This document shows, in pieces, positions 1 to 11,679 of a stretch of 64,000 bases of DNA; position 1 is the first letter of the stretch; the number at the start of each line of letters is the position of its first letter. The position numbers were made by a program, and so were the translations under genes. Under the pieces are notes generated by a model. That model was given only the letters and a program-made list of their open reading frames with translations, had not been told where the DNA came from and did no database searches. Origin of the DNA: Lates calcarifer (Eukaryota; Chordata; Actinopteri; Centropomidae); NCBI RefSeq assembly GCF_001640805.2, contig NC_066852.1, positions 14,224,194 to 14,288,193 of the forward strand. Direction: 5' to 3'.

Positions 1-3000
1 GGAGCAGAGCCACAAACAGCCTTATGCAGGGTGTCTACCAGGCAAACGAACTCATCGTTCACTGAGAATGAAGACTTGTGTCTGTCTGTCAGAAATATCA
101 AAGACAAAAAAACAAATAAAAAAATAACTGAATCAGTATCAGATATTTCGTAATCTAGAACCAGTGTTGAGTACCTGGTACCCAGTCAATGCTGGGTATG
201 AGCATGAAAAACAAGCTCAAAGCATGTTAGCTAATATTCAGCAAGCAGTAAATAGGTTACAATATTCATAAATTTGAAGCTGTCATTGCTACCATCATTC
301 CCGTTGTTGTCTTTGGGACGGCTTCTCTGGGAAGACAGCAGACTGTTTAAATCGTCAAGTAAAGCAAGCTCCATCACTGCCTTTCTGAATGGCGGACCTT
401 CCATATCCTGACACAGAGAGACACACCAGACATTAAACTCAAACACAGGAATACACAAGTGAGAAGTGATAGAGATGGAATGAATTCCCCTTTTCTGTAA
501 AATGAGAATTACAGTAGATTGCTTGTAAAACACTCACAGACAAAAACTGTAGCATCTCTCTGGCAAGTTCAGTGAATGCATCTGGCTGCTTGTACTGAAA
601 TAAGAGCTTGATGAACCTCACCGCAGATATGAAGGGTACTTTGTTTTCTCCTAGCAACACAACAGATCACATCATTGTAACACAATACAACACCTTGCAC
701 CATATCAATTAAATGGTGAACAACATGCCAATTGTAATGAAAGAAAAAGGACAAAGAAAACTAACCTGTAATGGCTAAATCCATTAGAGTGGATGTTGGT
801 GTCAATGCACTAAGACATAAGCATGGCTGATCATCAGACCTTTGCTCACTAGAAGTTGTGACTCCTTAACAAACAGGAATATACACATCACACAAGCACA
901 TTACTCAATACATAAAGTGAGTAAAGTGAGTGTTCCACACCTTAAATACCCAATTACATTTCGAGAAATCTAAAGCATTTTCTGCACCTGTATGTTTGTC
1001 CTGAACTATGCACTTACTGTAACCACTGCTGTGTGTTTTACTAACCAGATAATATACTGATGCCAGCGGACAGGAGTTCCAGGATCACTTCTTGCAGCTC
1101 TGGTTCATCTGGCATCCTGGTCTGCAGCGGGTGTCTGGTGCTGTCCCAAAGTGCTTCTAAGATGCCCAAGAATTGTCCTGCGCTGCTGTCAAACAGCCCC
1201 ATTAGCATGCGCTCTGTTGTAGTACGGGGCCATGGTGCCTGTAGTAACAGGTAACAGGAATAAAAAATAGTTTACCACCTAAGCAAACAGCCTGAGTCTA
1301 TTATTACAAATACAGTAAAGTCGTTGCGTGATGATACAGCATTAAAGCAGATCTTATTACATTAGGTATGTCTTTGAGGGTGCTTCTGGTTTTGATTCTG
1401 AATGCATGCTTGGGTCTCCTTCTGGCCTCATAAACTGCCCGCTTGAAGATCATGGCACCAAGCTGGAGAAAAAAAGATCTGAATTACCTTTAATTTAAAC
1501 CAAAGAGAGGCACATCAACACTGTACAGGGAAATGTATCAACCTATTAAACTAGGGTTCAGATATTCTCAAGAAAATGCATTCATTTTCAGGGGGCAACA
1601 ATATGTATGTGAAGTTTCTACTGAGAAACATTATGAATTTAGAGCCACTTTTTGCAGGAATGAAATGAGAAAGAAGAAAAGTGGCCTCTCATGCTTGGGC
1701 AGTGTCTAATGGCCTTTAAATGGCACTTTAACTGATGCATGCACTATATGTTCCTTGCATCTTCTTTTCTCTCTTGACTGTGAAACACATTGCCAGCGAA
1801 CAGTGTGAATGATCTCCACGCTGTAGTATTTTATCAGAATAAGAAAAACAAAGAGAATATTTCAATGAGAGGAGTCGCCTGCCTTTATAGAGGCTTCTTT
1901 ATAAGCTCTCTGAGTCTCTCTGGTGGCAGGAACTTCACTCTGCTCCTCCAGCTTTGCTAGCTCATTGATTTTTCCCAGAGCTCTCCTGGCAAATTCCTGA
2001 AAGCATTTGGGGAAACACAAACAACCCAAAAAAATGGGGAACAGGACTTTCAGAATAGTTCAGAAATTCTGAACAAGAACCTTCTCAATGTAATTTGACT
2101 ATGTGGACTAAATTTCATTCAAAATTTCCATACATAATAAATATGTCACCAGTATTTTAACACACTGAAAGCTAAGCACAGGGGATGCAATTTTAAACTG
2201 TGTTTGAAACAGTAACATCTTGATAGAGGAGATAGATAAACATCAAAGAAAAAATTTATCATATAGTCTAAGGTAATTAGCACTAGGTAATAAAATCCAC
2301 CAAATTAACATCAGATAGACAGTTGGCAACAGAACAGAACAGAAAACTGCAGACAGACTGAGAGCAGGTGACAGTTGGTATATATGACATATTATATCAG
2401 CTTGTGAACAGCCTGTTGACAATGCGATGATTGTGTGTTTGTAGGTGTCTAGATGCAGATGACGTGTGTCTTTCACCTCCGCCTGCACTGCAGCCTGGTT
2501 GTCATAGTAACAGTGGCAGACAGCGCAGTAGAGTGTGACAATCCATGGGAGATACTTAGCAGTCATCAGAGGGATGGACAGCTCTAAACTGACGCTTGCC
2601 CACAGAAGGTACTCCAGTGCCTGAATAGGATTATCAAGAGTGACACAGACACTTATATGTACATTCTAAATCACACTAATTTCTGGTTGTCATATCATTC
2701 ATTAGGGAAAAGTACCACTCTATTTTAAGGGTTGCATGCTGTTCTTCTTAGTCACAATACTTAGACAACAGAAGGACAGTAAAGACATCAACCAATGTGC
2801 AGAAGACAGTGAATCACTGAGAAGTCACTTTACAAAACTCTACAAAACTTAGCACAAACCATACATCACAAACCCTTACTCACTGTCATCCATTTTCCCT
2901 CTTATACACACCTAAGTGTGTATAAGACATGGAAAAAAACTCTTTGGAAGATGAATAGTCTGTAACAGTTAAAACAAAAAACACAGTATTATAAGTTTCC

Positions 3001-3391
3001 ACCTGTGCACTGCAATTCACGGTCATCAGGTAACGACAGATGGTGTAGATGTGCAACGAGCCTGGAAAAGATGAGTACATAGTTTACACTACAATACGAT
3101 ATTAAATACAGTAGAATTTTATAATTTCTCACTTCACTTTAAACAACAGATGAGTTATCACTGATGATAGATGCAACGTAATCTTGCTCTTAAAAGTTAA
3201 GTTCTGCCTTACTTTCTACTAATATACCATTATATATTTGCCATGAGAGGTGCTCATGTTGCTGAAAAGCCTGCATCATGATCCTGATGAAGTTCAGCAC
3301 GCGCAGCACTGTAAAGAGTTCCTTCTGGCTGAGGACGCTGTGTCTTTTCTCCAGCTCAAATATACACAGAGCACAGCCCTGCATTGCACGG

Positions 3392-3422
<31 letters not shown>

Positions 3423-5116
3423 GTCACACACCAGGGTTCAGGTGCAAACATCTCAAAATATGACCTTTCTCCACATGACAACATTTCTTAGTAAAATGAT
3501 AAAATACAGTAAGGAGGACACACTTTTCACTTTAGTCAGAAACATACCACACACAGAGACACACTACACACAGGTTCCCACAATACAGTGTACCTTCATG
3601 GCAAAGACATCTTGGTCTGTGTCAAACCCTTCAGGGAAGAAGCAGGCCATGAATTGGTCCATATCTGTGATGTCAGTAATTTTCACTGAACTGAACTGCA
3701 ACAAGTGGAGACTGTAGCCTTGCCAAAGAGCCAGCTGGTACAACTACAGACAAAGAGGAGTGGGAAGAAAAATTTAATGACAACTATGACTGTTTGCTGT
3801 GCAAAAGACACCTTAGCCAGTTGGTTTGAGCACTGCCCACTGCCCACATCCTGCCTTACTACCATTTGCTCTTGCCTGTTTCTGCCGGCTTAATAAAGGT
3901 GAACTGTTATGAACAGTGTCTCAGAGTGAAGCTATTGAGTCCTCCTATACCTGAGCCATGATAGTATAGGTCCAACAACCAATAGCACAACTTGTCTTTT
4001 CTATCTTAAAGAGTACTTAAATTTATCATGTCATAAATTACCATGAATTATGAACCTGAAGCATTGGGCATCTGCTTCAAATGACTGACTATCCTTGTAA
4101 GCAACCTTCTAAGTTAGAAAAGCAATCAACCTCAGTTGTAGAAAGTAGATGTATTATCAGGCTATTGTGAATTACCTTTATTCCAAAGAGAAAATCTGCA
4201 ATCTGCAACATACGCTCCTGGTACAACCTTGAAGGCAGTCGATGTCTGTACTTGCTCCATAACTCCACCAGGATTTTAATCCTTCAAAATGAAAATCATG
4301 TTAAAAACAGGTTGTTAAAATCAGTGATGTAATTAGACTAACAGTGTAACTAGACTGCAACTAGACTGACACTAATATATGGTTGATTCACCTTGTATGT
4401 AGCACATATTCATTTTCCAAGTTGGTGCATACCCTGTATTTATATGACACTCTGACAGCAAGCACAAAATTCAGACCAGAGAATTAAAAAAATTCTGCTT
4501 GCATATTTGACCAAAAGCAGATGCATTTCATGCTAATAGTCCTTCATTGCTTTGGTGCTGTAGTGGAGGAAGTACTTGGACTGACTTGAGTATTTCCTCA
4601 ATTAATCGATTCGTTGTTTTAAAAAAAACTAAAACCGTAAGAAATGTCAATCACAATTACTCAGAGCCCGAAGGTCAACCTTCACAATGCTTCTTCTAGT
4701 TAAATTAGTTAAAGCAGTATTATTTTCTGTGGGCCCATAATTTGTCTCAGCTAAGTTACGTATCTATTGTCAAAAGCCAAGTCTAGTCCTGTGTGTTTTG
4801 CTAAAACCGTCCTAACGTAAAAATATTGTTTGAATAGCTTTTTTCTGACGAACAGCTGTCAGTAACTGTAACGCTAACAGCAAAGTTTAGCTTTTAGAGG
4901 GATAAAGTGCACACAGCTAACTTTAACTCGCGCTAACTTTAATTAGCTGTTAGCTAATTACTCTTACCCTTTAGCATAATTGCCGTTGTTGTCTTGGCTG
5001 GTTGAAGAAACGCCTCGTTTCATCAGTGTTGTGAACGAATTAACGTCCCGCTCAAAAGCTGAAATAACCGGGTTTCTTTTATCAAGTTTACCGTAATATG
5101 AAGCCGGCAAGTCCAT
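1..5116 (-). CDS. cfap54: Cilia- and flagella-associated protein 54, N-terminal part (gene continues past base 1)
   Basis: Thirteen exons read on the minus strand: 5116-4968, 4281-4176, 3743-3594, 3393-3228, 3061-3003, 2620-2477, 1996-1883, 1462-1361, 1238-1046, 864-766, 650-538, 407-293 and 61 to beyond base 1. Phases agree throughout, giving about 523 residues. The start MDLPASYYGKLDKRNPVISA and blocks such as LWSKYRHRLPSRLYQERML, HIYTICRYLM, LEYLLWAS, CHCYYDNQAA, EFARRALGKINEL, AMIFKRAVYEARRR and WPRTTTERML match my memory of vertebrate CFAP54. Known family role: very large (about 3000 aa) protein of the C1d projection of the ciliary central apparatus, needed for motile cilia and sperm flagella. 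I chose the ATG at 5116; the frame opens further upstream but has no ATG. Intron 7 has a GC donor at 1881-1882. Exon 12 could instead end at 261, but only the 293 donor is in phase with exon 13. The remaining five sixths of the gene lies outside the window. Confidence 0.9.
3396..3422. repeat. (CA)n microsatellite at a splice acceptor
   Basis: About thirteen CA units. Read on the minus strand they form a TG run ending in TAG immediately before cfap54 exon 4, so the repeat is the polypyrimidine-like tract of that acceptor. Confidence 0.9.
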
Positions 5117-5211
5117 CTCTGCGGGTATAAAGTTAATTTTAACCACATAGAGTATTTCTGTTAGCTACTATATCCAACAACAAACTGCTCAAAGCCACTG
5201 AGGCAAGGGAT

Positions 5212-5225
5212 GTCACCATGGTAAC
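5212..5225. promoter_or_regulatory. RFX X-box motif upstream of cfap54
   Basis: The 14 bases GTCACCATGGTAAC fit the X-box consensus GTYRCC-N(0-3)-RGYAAC perfectly, with a 2-base spacer. The site is 96 bases upstream of the chosen cfap54 ATG. RFX factors binding X-boxes are the established activators of ciliary genes, so the position and gene identity support each other. Occupancy is inferred. Confidence 0.75.
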
Positions 5226-6470
5226 GACGCTTAGGAGACAGGAAGTAATTTGTTCTGTTTGAAAGCACAACAGCCTCAATCAAGGTACAAGTATGGTGGT
5301 TAAAGTGATTCATCCACTCTCTTCTAATAGTAAAAAGAGATGTTGATATTTGACCAAAGCAGACAGGAAAATTAGTGACCACAAGATACAGAAACACAAC
5401 ATTTTATAGACTCCCAAAAAACACAAATAAAGTGAACTGCTTTTTTTTTTTTAAATCCAACCAACAAAATTCAACTCTCAGGGCTGAGTTTTGAAAAATC
5501 AGACAAAAGCATGATAACTATTTCTATTAAGGGAGATAAAATAACACATTATTTCTGTTATGGGTTTTACTGCTGCAGCCTTACTTGGTCTGGTATGACC
5601 AATAGTGGCTGGTGGATAGATACTGCTGTATAATAGACATCAGTTAAGTCACTAACTTGTTGACTTGTAATCGTTATGTTACTGTTACACTATGTTTTAG
5701 CATTTCCCATTATCCTGTAATTGTTATATAGTTGTCACACACTTACACAGTTACAAGGTCTGGTCCCTTTAAAGCTGGCGTTTTTTGTTTTGGCCTGTTC
5801 AAATGACACCCTATTGTTCTTACATTTATATTGGGAAACTGTACAGCACACAGTCTGTTGATGATAGAAGCTGGGTCAGTGTTGAAAAGTAAAAATGATA
5901 TGCATTAGTAGACTAACACGCAAACACACACACTTGATGGTTGAACAATGGTTTAAAAGTCTCTGTAAAATCTCTGTGCTTGCAGATAAACAAATTCAAC
6001 ATCCTACTCTGGAGACAACACGACCGTGAGGATGAAGCAGAGACCGAAAGAAATTTGGTTTGCACAACTGATGCACAGTAGGAAAGGACTTCGTATTTTT
6101 CATCTGAGCTCATAGCAAAATGATACATGCTTAGAGTGTCACCTAATGCTGTCCCATACAAACTCATCAGTTCCCATTCAACCACACTTCCACTCCGATC
6201 ACAAATCTAAAGCTTCTGGCACTCGAGGCACAGCAGGCTAATGCTCTGGCAGCTATTCCTCAAACAAACACACACAAAATTACACACACACACATCAGAC
6301 GGGGGTATTTCCTGGGGAATGAGCATCAGCAGTACTCCGAGCCAGTGTCACCTCATGACCGGGAGAAGGGAGAGACAGAGTTACAGAGAGAAAAGGGAGA
6401 GGGAGACAACCAGTCACAGTCAGACAGATGAAACAATGAGGGCGATGGAGGGATAAACAGTTGACATCAT
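5226..6470. other. Intergenic region between cfap54 and cryaba
   Basis: The two genes are divergent. I see no coding potential here. The stretch holds a short A/T tract near 5441, a dispersed repeat around 5555-5665, a CA-rich patch near 5925-5935 and 6265-6295, and a GA-rich patch at 6360-6410 leading into the cryaba promoter. Confidence 0.6.
5555..5665. repeat. Dispersed repeat copy, related to 59370-59480
   Basis: The stretch containing CAGCCTTACTTGGTCTGG and then GGTATGACCAATAG recurs with small differences near 59381-59411 (CAGCCTTACTAGGTCTGG and GGTATGACCAGTAG). Both copies are followed by GGTGG and a looser AT-rich tail. Class unknown; it looks like a short non-autonomous element. Confidence 0.6.
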
Positions 6471-6472
6471 TG

Positions 6473-6480
6473 TTCCAGAA
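6473..6480. promoter_or_regulatory. Heat-shock-element core
   Basis: TTCCAGAA fits the inverted HSF pentamer core TTCnnGAA and lies about 120 bases upstream of the cryaba TATA box. Small heat-shock protein genes commonly carry such sites. Only one full inverted pair is visible, so strong heat inducibility is uncertain. Confidence 0.45.
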
Positions 6481-6596
6481 AAATCAGCCCGCTCGCAGAG
6501 TCACCATGCAAGTGTGCATGGGAGGTTATGGAGGGGAGGGGGTTTGCAGAGGACGTGAACAGGGGCACAGCCCGGGTGGGATGGGAGGGAAAGGCC

Positions 6597-6603
6597 TATA
6601 AAT
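6597..6603 (+). promoter_or_regulatory. TATA box of cryaba
   Basis: TATAAAT lies 108 bases before the ATG, a spacing that leaves a short 5' UTR of roughly 80 bases. Alpha-crystallin genes are typically TATA-driven. Confidence 0.7.
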
Positions 6604-6710
6604 GCGCTGCAAGAGAGCACAGCAGCACCCATCTCAAACCGAGTCGAACTGAGACTCAGACCTCCCTCAAACCCATCGTTTTTTTTTTTCATCTCTCCTG
6701 GAATCTCACC

Positions 6711-7626
6711 ATGGACATCCCCATCCAGTTTCCCTGGTACCGTCGGGCCTTCTCACACCGGCTCTCTGACCTCTCCTTGGCAGAACCTCTCACTGATTGG
6801 CCCTTGATCTGGCCCTTCTCCTGGTCCTTCCCCTGGATGCGCCCTCTGTTCATGCGCTGGTTCAACTGGTCCGACAATGGACAGAGTGAGGTAAAGTAAA
6901 ATTCTGTGTCCTCACAATAATCTGATTGTTTTAAGTGAAATGAAGACCTATTACCAACATGATTTCTAACTCACTTCACTAATACACTGTATGAAGTCTG
7001 TGATGTGACCGACCACTGAACAGAAATCCTCAATATGTGAGATTTGTGTTTGATGATTTTACATTACTGAGTCAAGAATGAAGAATTTCCTCTTCCCCTG
7101 ATACCAGTCTCTTTATGATTTAGAAGTATGAGTCTTGCACTGAGGTGACAGTAAGTGAGAGTTTTTATGCCCAGCTGACTCATTCCTCTGTACTGCTCCT
7201 AACGGCTGTACTGTCTGTACAGATGCGCATCGAAAAGGATCGCTTTGTCATTTATCTGGATGTGAAGCACTTCTCCCCCGAAGAGCTGTCTGTCAATGTC
7301 AATGACGAGTACATCACAATACACGCCAAACATGAAGACAGACAGGTTAGAGTGACCACAGAGATCTGCAGAAATAGTCTAACGACATTGATTTAGTGAG
7401 GCTTTACTGACATGCTGATTAACTCTGCTTCCAGGATGACCATGGCTTTGTGTCAAGAGAGTTTCTGAGGAAGTACAGGCTTCCTGCCGGCGTGTCAGGT
7501 GCCGACGTCACCTCCAGTCTGTCGTTTGATGGCATGCTGACCATCACAGCACCTCGGTCATCTTCTGGCACTGAGCGCAACATTCCTATCGCCTGTGAAG
7601 AAGGAACACAGAAACAGAAAATGTAG
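6711..7626 (+). CDS. cryaba: Alpha-crystallin B chain (small heat-shock protein)
   Basis: Three exons, 6711-6890, 7223-7345 and 7435-7626, encode 164 residues, close to the usual 165-175 aa and with the three-exon layout of alpha-crystallins. The N-terminus [12 protein letters not shown] matches the crystallin start. The alpha-crystallin domain (about residues 61-145) contains [19 protein letters not shown], the [18 protein letters not shown] core with the conserved arginine, and KYRLPAGV. The IXI-type motif ERNIPI sits in the C-terminal extension, which ends EEGTQKQKM. The family acts as an ATP-independent holdase and lens structural protein. Oddity: residues 13-60 are far richer in tryptophan than mammalian alpha-B. 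I assign it to the cryaba rather than cryabb teleost paralogue from the PWYRR and MR-DRFVI features; this choice is moderately sure. No head-to-head hspb2 neighbour is present. Confidence 0.9.
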
Positions 7627-7773
7627 AGCAGAGCCTGACGCTCCAGACACAGTTTCACTACTAACCCCAAGTGCTGACCGTTTTTATATTTAACCTGTCA
7701 CAGTTTTGTTGGGAGTTCAGTACACATATAGGTAGGGCATGTGTCTCGATATCTGTGAGTGCAAGTGCCTTCT

Positions 7774-7779
7774 AATAAA
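7774..7779 (+). terminator. Poly(A) signal of cryaba
   Basis: AATAAA 148 bases after the cryaba stop codon; the first such hexamer downstream. Confidence 0.75.
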
Positions 7780-7789
7780 CCAGTATCTA

Positions 7790-8900
7790 ACTCCTAACTC
7801 CCTATTATCCTGATGTCTCTGCAAGACAACCAAAGATTAATATGTTGAGCCTATGTAAGCATGTCTGATTGACAGCACACTTAAGTTTTTCATAGACACA
7901 CTGGTGCAGGATAATGAACTACTGAGAGTTAATTTCTCGATCAAAAGCCTATAGAATCACTCTTTAAACCATACGCCTGTGCCAAAAATATTGTAAACGG
8001 TGCATCATGTAATCATAATTTGAGAGGCATTTCCTATCTTCATCAGACATTTGTTGTTGTATGTTATACAACATACAATGTCAACACTGGCCCTGCACTT
8101 TAGTGACAAAATTATAAAAATTAGTCATATTGAAGCTTGCAGCACCTGTTAGTTTTACAGGGAAATACTAAAAAGTCAATCTAAGGGAGTGGAGATGTAA
8201 AGACTTCCTCTCAAAATTGTCTACTGGAGATGATAACAGACTAAAATTGTGTAACTTGATTGTATCAACAGTACACAGTACTTTCAGAGTGGGTATGAGT
8301 AAGATGCCAACTGTGCTCTGTTTATTCTTCAGGAATAGTGTTGGTTTCTGTATGTGTGAGGAGGAAGGAGTTCTCTGGAGGCATATGCAGTCATTTTTAG
8401 TTTGTTCACTGAAAAAAAAAGAAGCCAGCAAAGGACTTGGGACCAGGTGTGTAATCTGTTGAGAGGAAGAAAAAAGGGTGAATGAGCGGGAGGGAGTAGT
8501 AATGGACAAGGGAGGAACCGATGTTTGGAGACAGACAGCTTTTATCACAGGGCTCCTTCTCCAGTGGGGAGCATGGCCTCTGAGCTGCTAAGAACAGTGT
8601 GAGTGTGACTGTGTCTGTGTGAGTGTGTGTAAGTGACTGCATATGTGCTTATGCAAAAATTACACCTCTATCATCCCTTTATGTTGGCAAAAAAAAAACA
8701 AACCCTCTGGCACATTGACACAGGAAACAGAATAAACTTTGAAACTCAAAATCATAGGTCTGCTGTGTGTTCTGTTTATGTCTGCAGTGTTTCTGTTTTC
8801 AAAAGAATTTCACATAACAGAGTACATCTGGGGAGAAGGTGATATTTCAAGCTGCTTTATGTGACTTAAAACAGTAAGCGTCACATGTTATGCTGAGGTT
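7790..8900. other. Intergenic region between cryaba and mia
   Basis: The genes converge on this stretch. I see no coding exon, RNA gene or recognisable transposon. It is AT-rich with a weak GT-rich patch at 8595-8635 and an A run near 8689. Confidence 0.6.
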
Positions 8901-8906
8901 TTTATT
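8901..8906 (-). terminator. Probable poly(A) signal of mia
   Basis: TTTATT on the plus strand reads AATAAA on the minus strand, about 390 bases beyond the mia stop codon. Confidence 0.5.
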
Positions 8907-9299
8907 CACTTTTGTCAAGTCTATACAGTTAATTCTTCATTATTCTACAAGCAAACATGCAAATACAGTAGTTTCAACACTGTTATATCCTGCCTATGTA
9001 TTGAATGGCTGTTCCATTAGATTAAAGGAGCATTCAAATTCCTTTTAATTTATCTCCTTAATATAATATTGGGGAATTAGGGCAGAAATCCTTTACATTG
9101 CTGTTGCTTTTTAGTACTTTTTAGTACAACATAGCTTGTTGGACACTCTTTGGGATACACAATCAACAAGAAAAAGCACAGTTGTTTGTCGCTATGTAGA
9201 GCTGAGCCCATATCTCCCTAAATAGCAGACTATCAGCAGTTACAATGTGTGTAAGATCAGATGATACTTGTAATGTGGATCATATTGGTGAAAGCCTCA

Positions 9300-9401
9300 T
9301 CAGTAACAGTAGAAGTCCCATTTCTGGAAACAAGAGAGAGGTAGAATCAGGAGAAAGCATTGTATAATGCATACATTTGCATAGATGGACATGTGTGTGT
9401 C

Positions 9402-9439
<38 letters not shown>

Positions 9440-10256
9440 CACCTACAGTAGTTTTCACTTCGGTGCTGGCTGGCATGAGAGGATGTGTCTCCTCCACAAC
9501 ACTGCTGGGGAAGTGGCCGATGCGAGCCTCCTGTTGCCCGTAATACGAGTCTTGCACCTGCAGACAAAAAGTTGACAAAAGTTGTTGACAGCATCACTTT
9601 TGAGAGGTGAATTTTAGAGCTGCACGTGGATGTCTCACATCTTCTTAACCTTTTAAAGGTCTTTTGGTTAAGAGCCATGCTGCTAGAGCAATACTTACTT
9701 ATCCCACAAATACTGTACGTTTGTTTTACTCACACTGCCAGCCCAGAAGAGGTTCCCTCTGTCTTTTAGCATTGCGTAGACATAGACGAGCTGCCCCTGT
9801 CTGATGGGGATGAACCTGCAGTCTCCAGGGTAGTAGTCCTGCAGTGCACGAGCTATCAAAATAGGGTCTGAGCAGGAATAAAGAAGGAGAGTAATGTGAG
9901 TTGGGGGAGGAAACTGGGCATCATAGAGAGGACTTTGGAGGTGTCATATTATTGTCAATTTGTCATGTTCTTATGCATAATGACAATATGCAATGCAAAG
10001 CTATTTAATATTATGAAAAAGGTATGTATGAGTTTTATCATTTCAAATCTACCCATAGTTACATAACGTGATTACAATACAGTTCAGTTCTTAGTGCAAC
10101 AGTCAGTAGCAAAGGAAGCGGGTGAGTAGGCTACTTACGGCTGCATTCCGAGTCAGCGCAGAGTTTCTTGTCAGAGAGTTTAGGCATATGCCGTCCAGCT
10201 TCAGAGGTTGGCAGCAAAAGCCACACTGAAAGAGCAAGCCAGAGTCTGCAAGGCAT
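9300..10256 (-). CDS. mia: Melanoma inhibitory activity / cartilage-derived retinoic acid-sensitive protein
   Basis: Four minus-strand exons, 10256-10139, 9867-9734, 9557-9447 and 9323-9300, encode 128 residues (human MIA about 131). A signal peptide (MPCRLWLALSVWLLLPTSEA) is followed by the secreted SH3-like domain. Diagnostic MIA features are KLCADSECSHPI, ALQDYYPGDCRF, GQLVYVYAMLK, LFWAGSVQDSYYGQQEARIGHFPSS, split across the exon 2/3 junction, and the end KWDFYCY. The four cysteines in the mature part match the two disulfides of the family. Known role: extracellular matrix binding, produced by cartilage, modulating cell attachment. The paralogue OTOR is the main alternative, but the ADSECSHPI segment favours MIA. 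The last exon codes only seven residues plus stop. Confidence 0.9.
9408..9438. repeat. (GT)n microsatellite next to mia exon 3 donor
   Basis: About fifteen GT units. On the mia strand this is a CA run beginning eight bases or so after the exon 3 donor; intronic CA runs are known binding sites for hnRNP L. Confidence 0.85.
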
Positions 10257-10418
10257 GTCTGTCTGTGAAGACACCTACTGATCCAATGGACTTTATGCTT
10301 AAGGAGTGTCCTGTGGGTTTTTATTTGTCCCCTTTTGTCTGTTTGCCGTCTCCGAGAAGGGAGTGTAATGACAGCAGCCCCCCTTTTCTAGTCTCCCTAC
10401 CCCCTACCTCGTAGATGA

Positions 10419-10466
10419 ACACACACACACACACACATACACACACACACACACAAACACACACAC
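10419..10466. repeat. Interrupted (CA)n microsatellite
   Basis: CA units interrupted by single T or A changes, about 160 bases upstream of the mia ATG. Confidence 0.85.
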
Positions 10467-10874
10467 AGAGCCCCTTTCAAAACCTTCAAGCAGGTAAACA
10501 GGATGGGGGATGAGGGGGAGGAGGGCCAGATTAGACAGAGTCTGGCTTGTCTCCCGGCCTTCCCCTCTCTCCGTCTCTCACCCTGTTTCACCCCCGCTCA
10601 AACAGCAGTGTTAGACTTTTGCAACAACACATTCCTCAGAATTAATATACTGTAGGTTTTCCCTACCTCATTCAGCCACTAGATGTCAGAGCAATGATCA
10701 TCTTACTGTAAAACACACCACTGTTCCCATCTTCCCTGCTCTGTCACTGTATTCCTCCTTCTGTTTGCGGCCCCTTTACCTTTTTAACTCGGAAGGTGGA
10801 GCCACTGGTTGTATTTACATACTGTATGTTTCCACTGCCAAGGAAACCAGCTTAACCTCTCTTGGGCAAACACT

Positions 10875-10876
<2 letters not shown>

Positions 10877-10906
<30 letters not shown>
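10877..10906. repeat. (CA)n microsatellite
   Basis: Fifteen near-perfect CA units in the mia / bicdl2-like intergenic region. Confidence 0.85.
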
Positions 10907-10910
<4 letters not shown>

Positions 10911-11603
10911 CACACACTCACCAAACAGGAAGACTATACCTGCTTGGTATGAGTTGGCTGGAAACTGTCAGGTAAGACACACGTCATTTTTGTTCCCGCT
11001 GAATCAGGTAGAACATGAGCTTAAACAGATTCTGTCAGTTCTCATGAGTTCATTGCTTTGACAGCATGGTTTCATGACGGCGAGAGGTATCACTCTAACA
11101 GGTGAGAAGTGACATCAGGCTTTCACAGAGAAATGACAGGGCAGACTGTGGAGACTGAGATTTCAGACTGAAATGTAGTTTATATAAATGTAATCCTGTG
11201 GTGACTAGAAATAATTTGTGGTACAAACGTCTTGTCAAGCCTTATTTTGGACTTTTTTTAAGACTTAGCAGGCGGACAAGAATGATGGTGATTGGCTAAA
11301 CTGATTACTCTGTAGACTGTTTTTAGAACAGCCAAGACTTTGTTGTATTTGTAGGAAAGAGTGGAGCACAATGCCTTTGGAATTTAGGGAGGGGAGCAGA
11401 GCAGAGATAACAGTGGAGCTGGTATTTCGGTCAGAGTAACAAAAGCACCTGTTAGACAAAAGACCTCCTTAAAGGCCATGTGAGATTATATTACTAGAAA
11501 ACAACAGGTCCGATTTTTCACACGTCATCATACATGTCCTAAATTCCACAGTTGTGTTTGTAGTGTTTGTCTGCATTATTAAATGTGTTTTTCTTGCCCA
11601 CAG

Positions 11604-11679
11604 AGTTAACTGTGAATAAGAGAGGAGGAGATTTGAGCGATACCAGCATCAGGACCATTGGCACCACAGTGAAGAACAA
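11604..11679 (+). other. Candidate non-coding 5' exon of the bicdl2-like gene
   Basis: A 76-base segment is bounded by a good acceptor (TTCTTGCCCACAG before 11604) and a strong donor (GTAAGG at 11680). It sits 150 bases before the first coding exon. It could be a 5' UTR exon, or an exon retained into the next block. No protein match was recognised. Confidence 0.35.

Larger units (their letters stand above)
10257..11603. other. Intergenic region between mia and the bicdl2-like gene
   Basis: Divergent genes. Two CA microsatellites are present, at 10419-10466 (interrupted) and 10877-10906. No coding exon is convincing; the open frames that cross the CA runs are repeat artefacts. Promoters for both neighbours should lie here, but I see no clear TATA box. 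Confidence 0.6.

Noticed and set aside
261..407. Longer version of cfap54 exon 12 ending at a GTAACC donor
   Set aside because: It leaves phase 0 and then cannot join the exon at 1-61, whereas the donor at 292 gives a continuous frame.
3250..3717. 155-residue plus-strand open frame
   Set aside because: It is antisense to two cfap54 exons and runs through a CA microsatellite.
9300..10256. Calling this gene otor (otoraplin)
   Set aside because: ADSECSHPI and ALQDYYPGDCRF resemble MIA more closely than otoraplin as I remember them.
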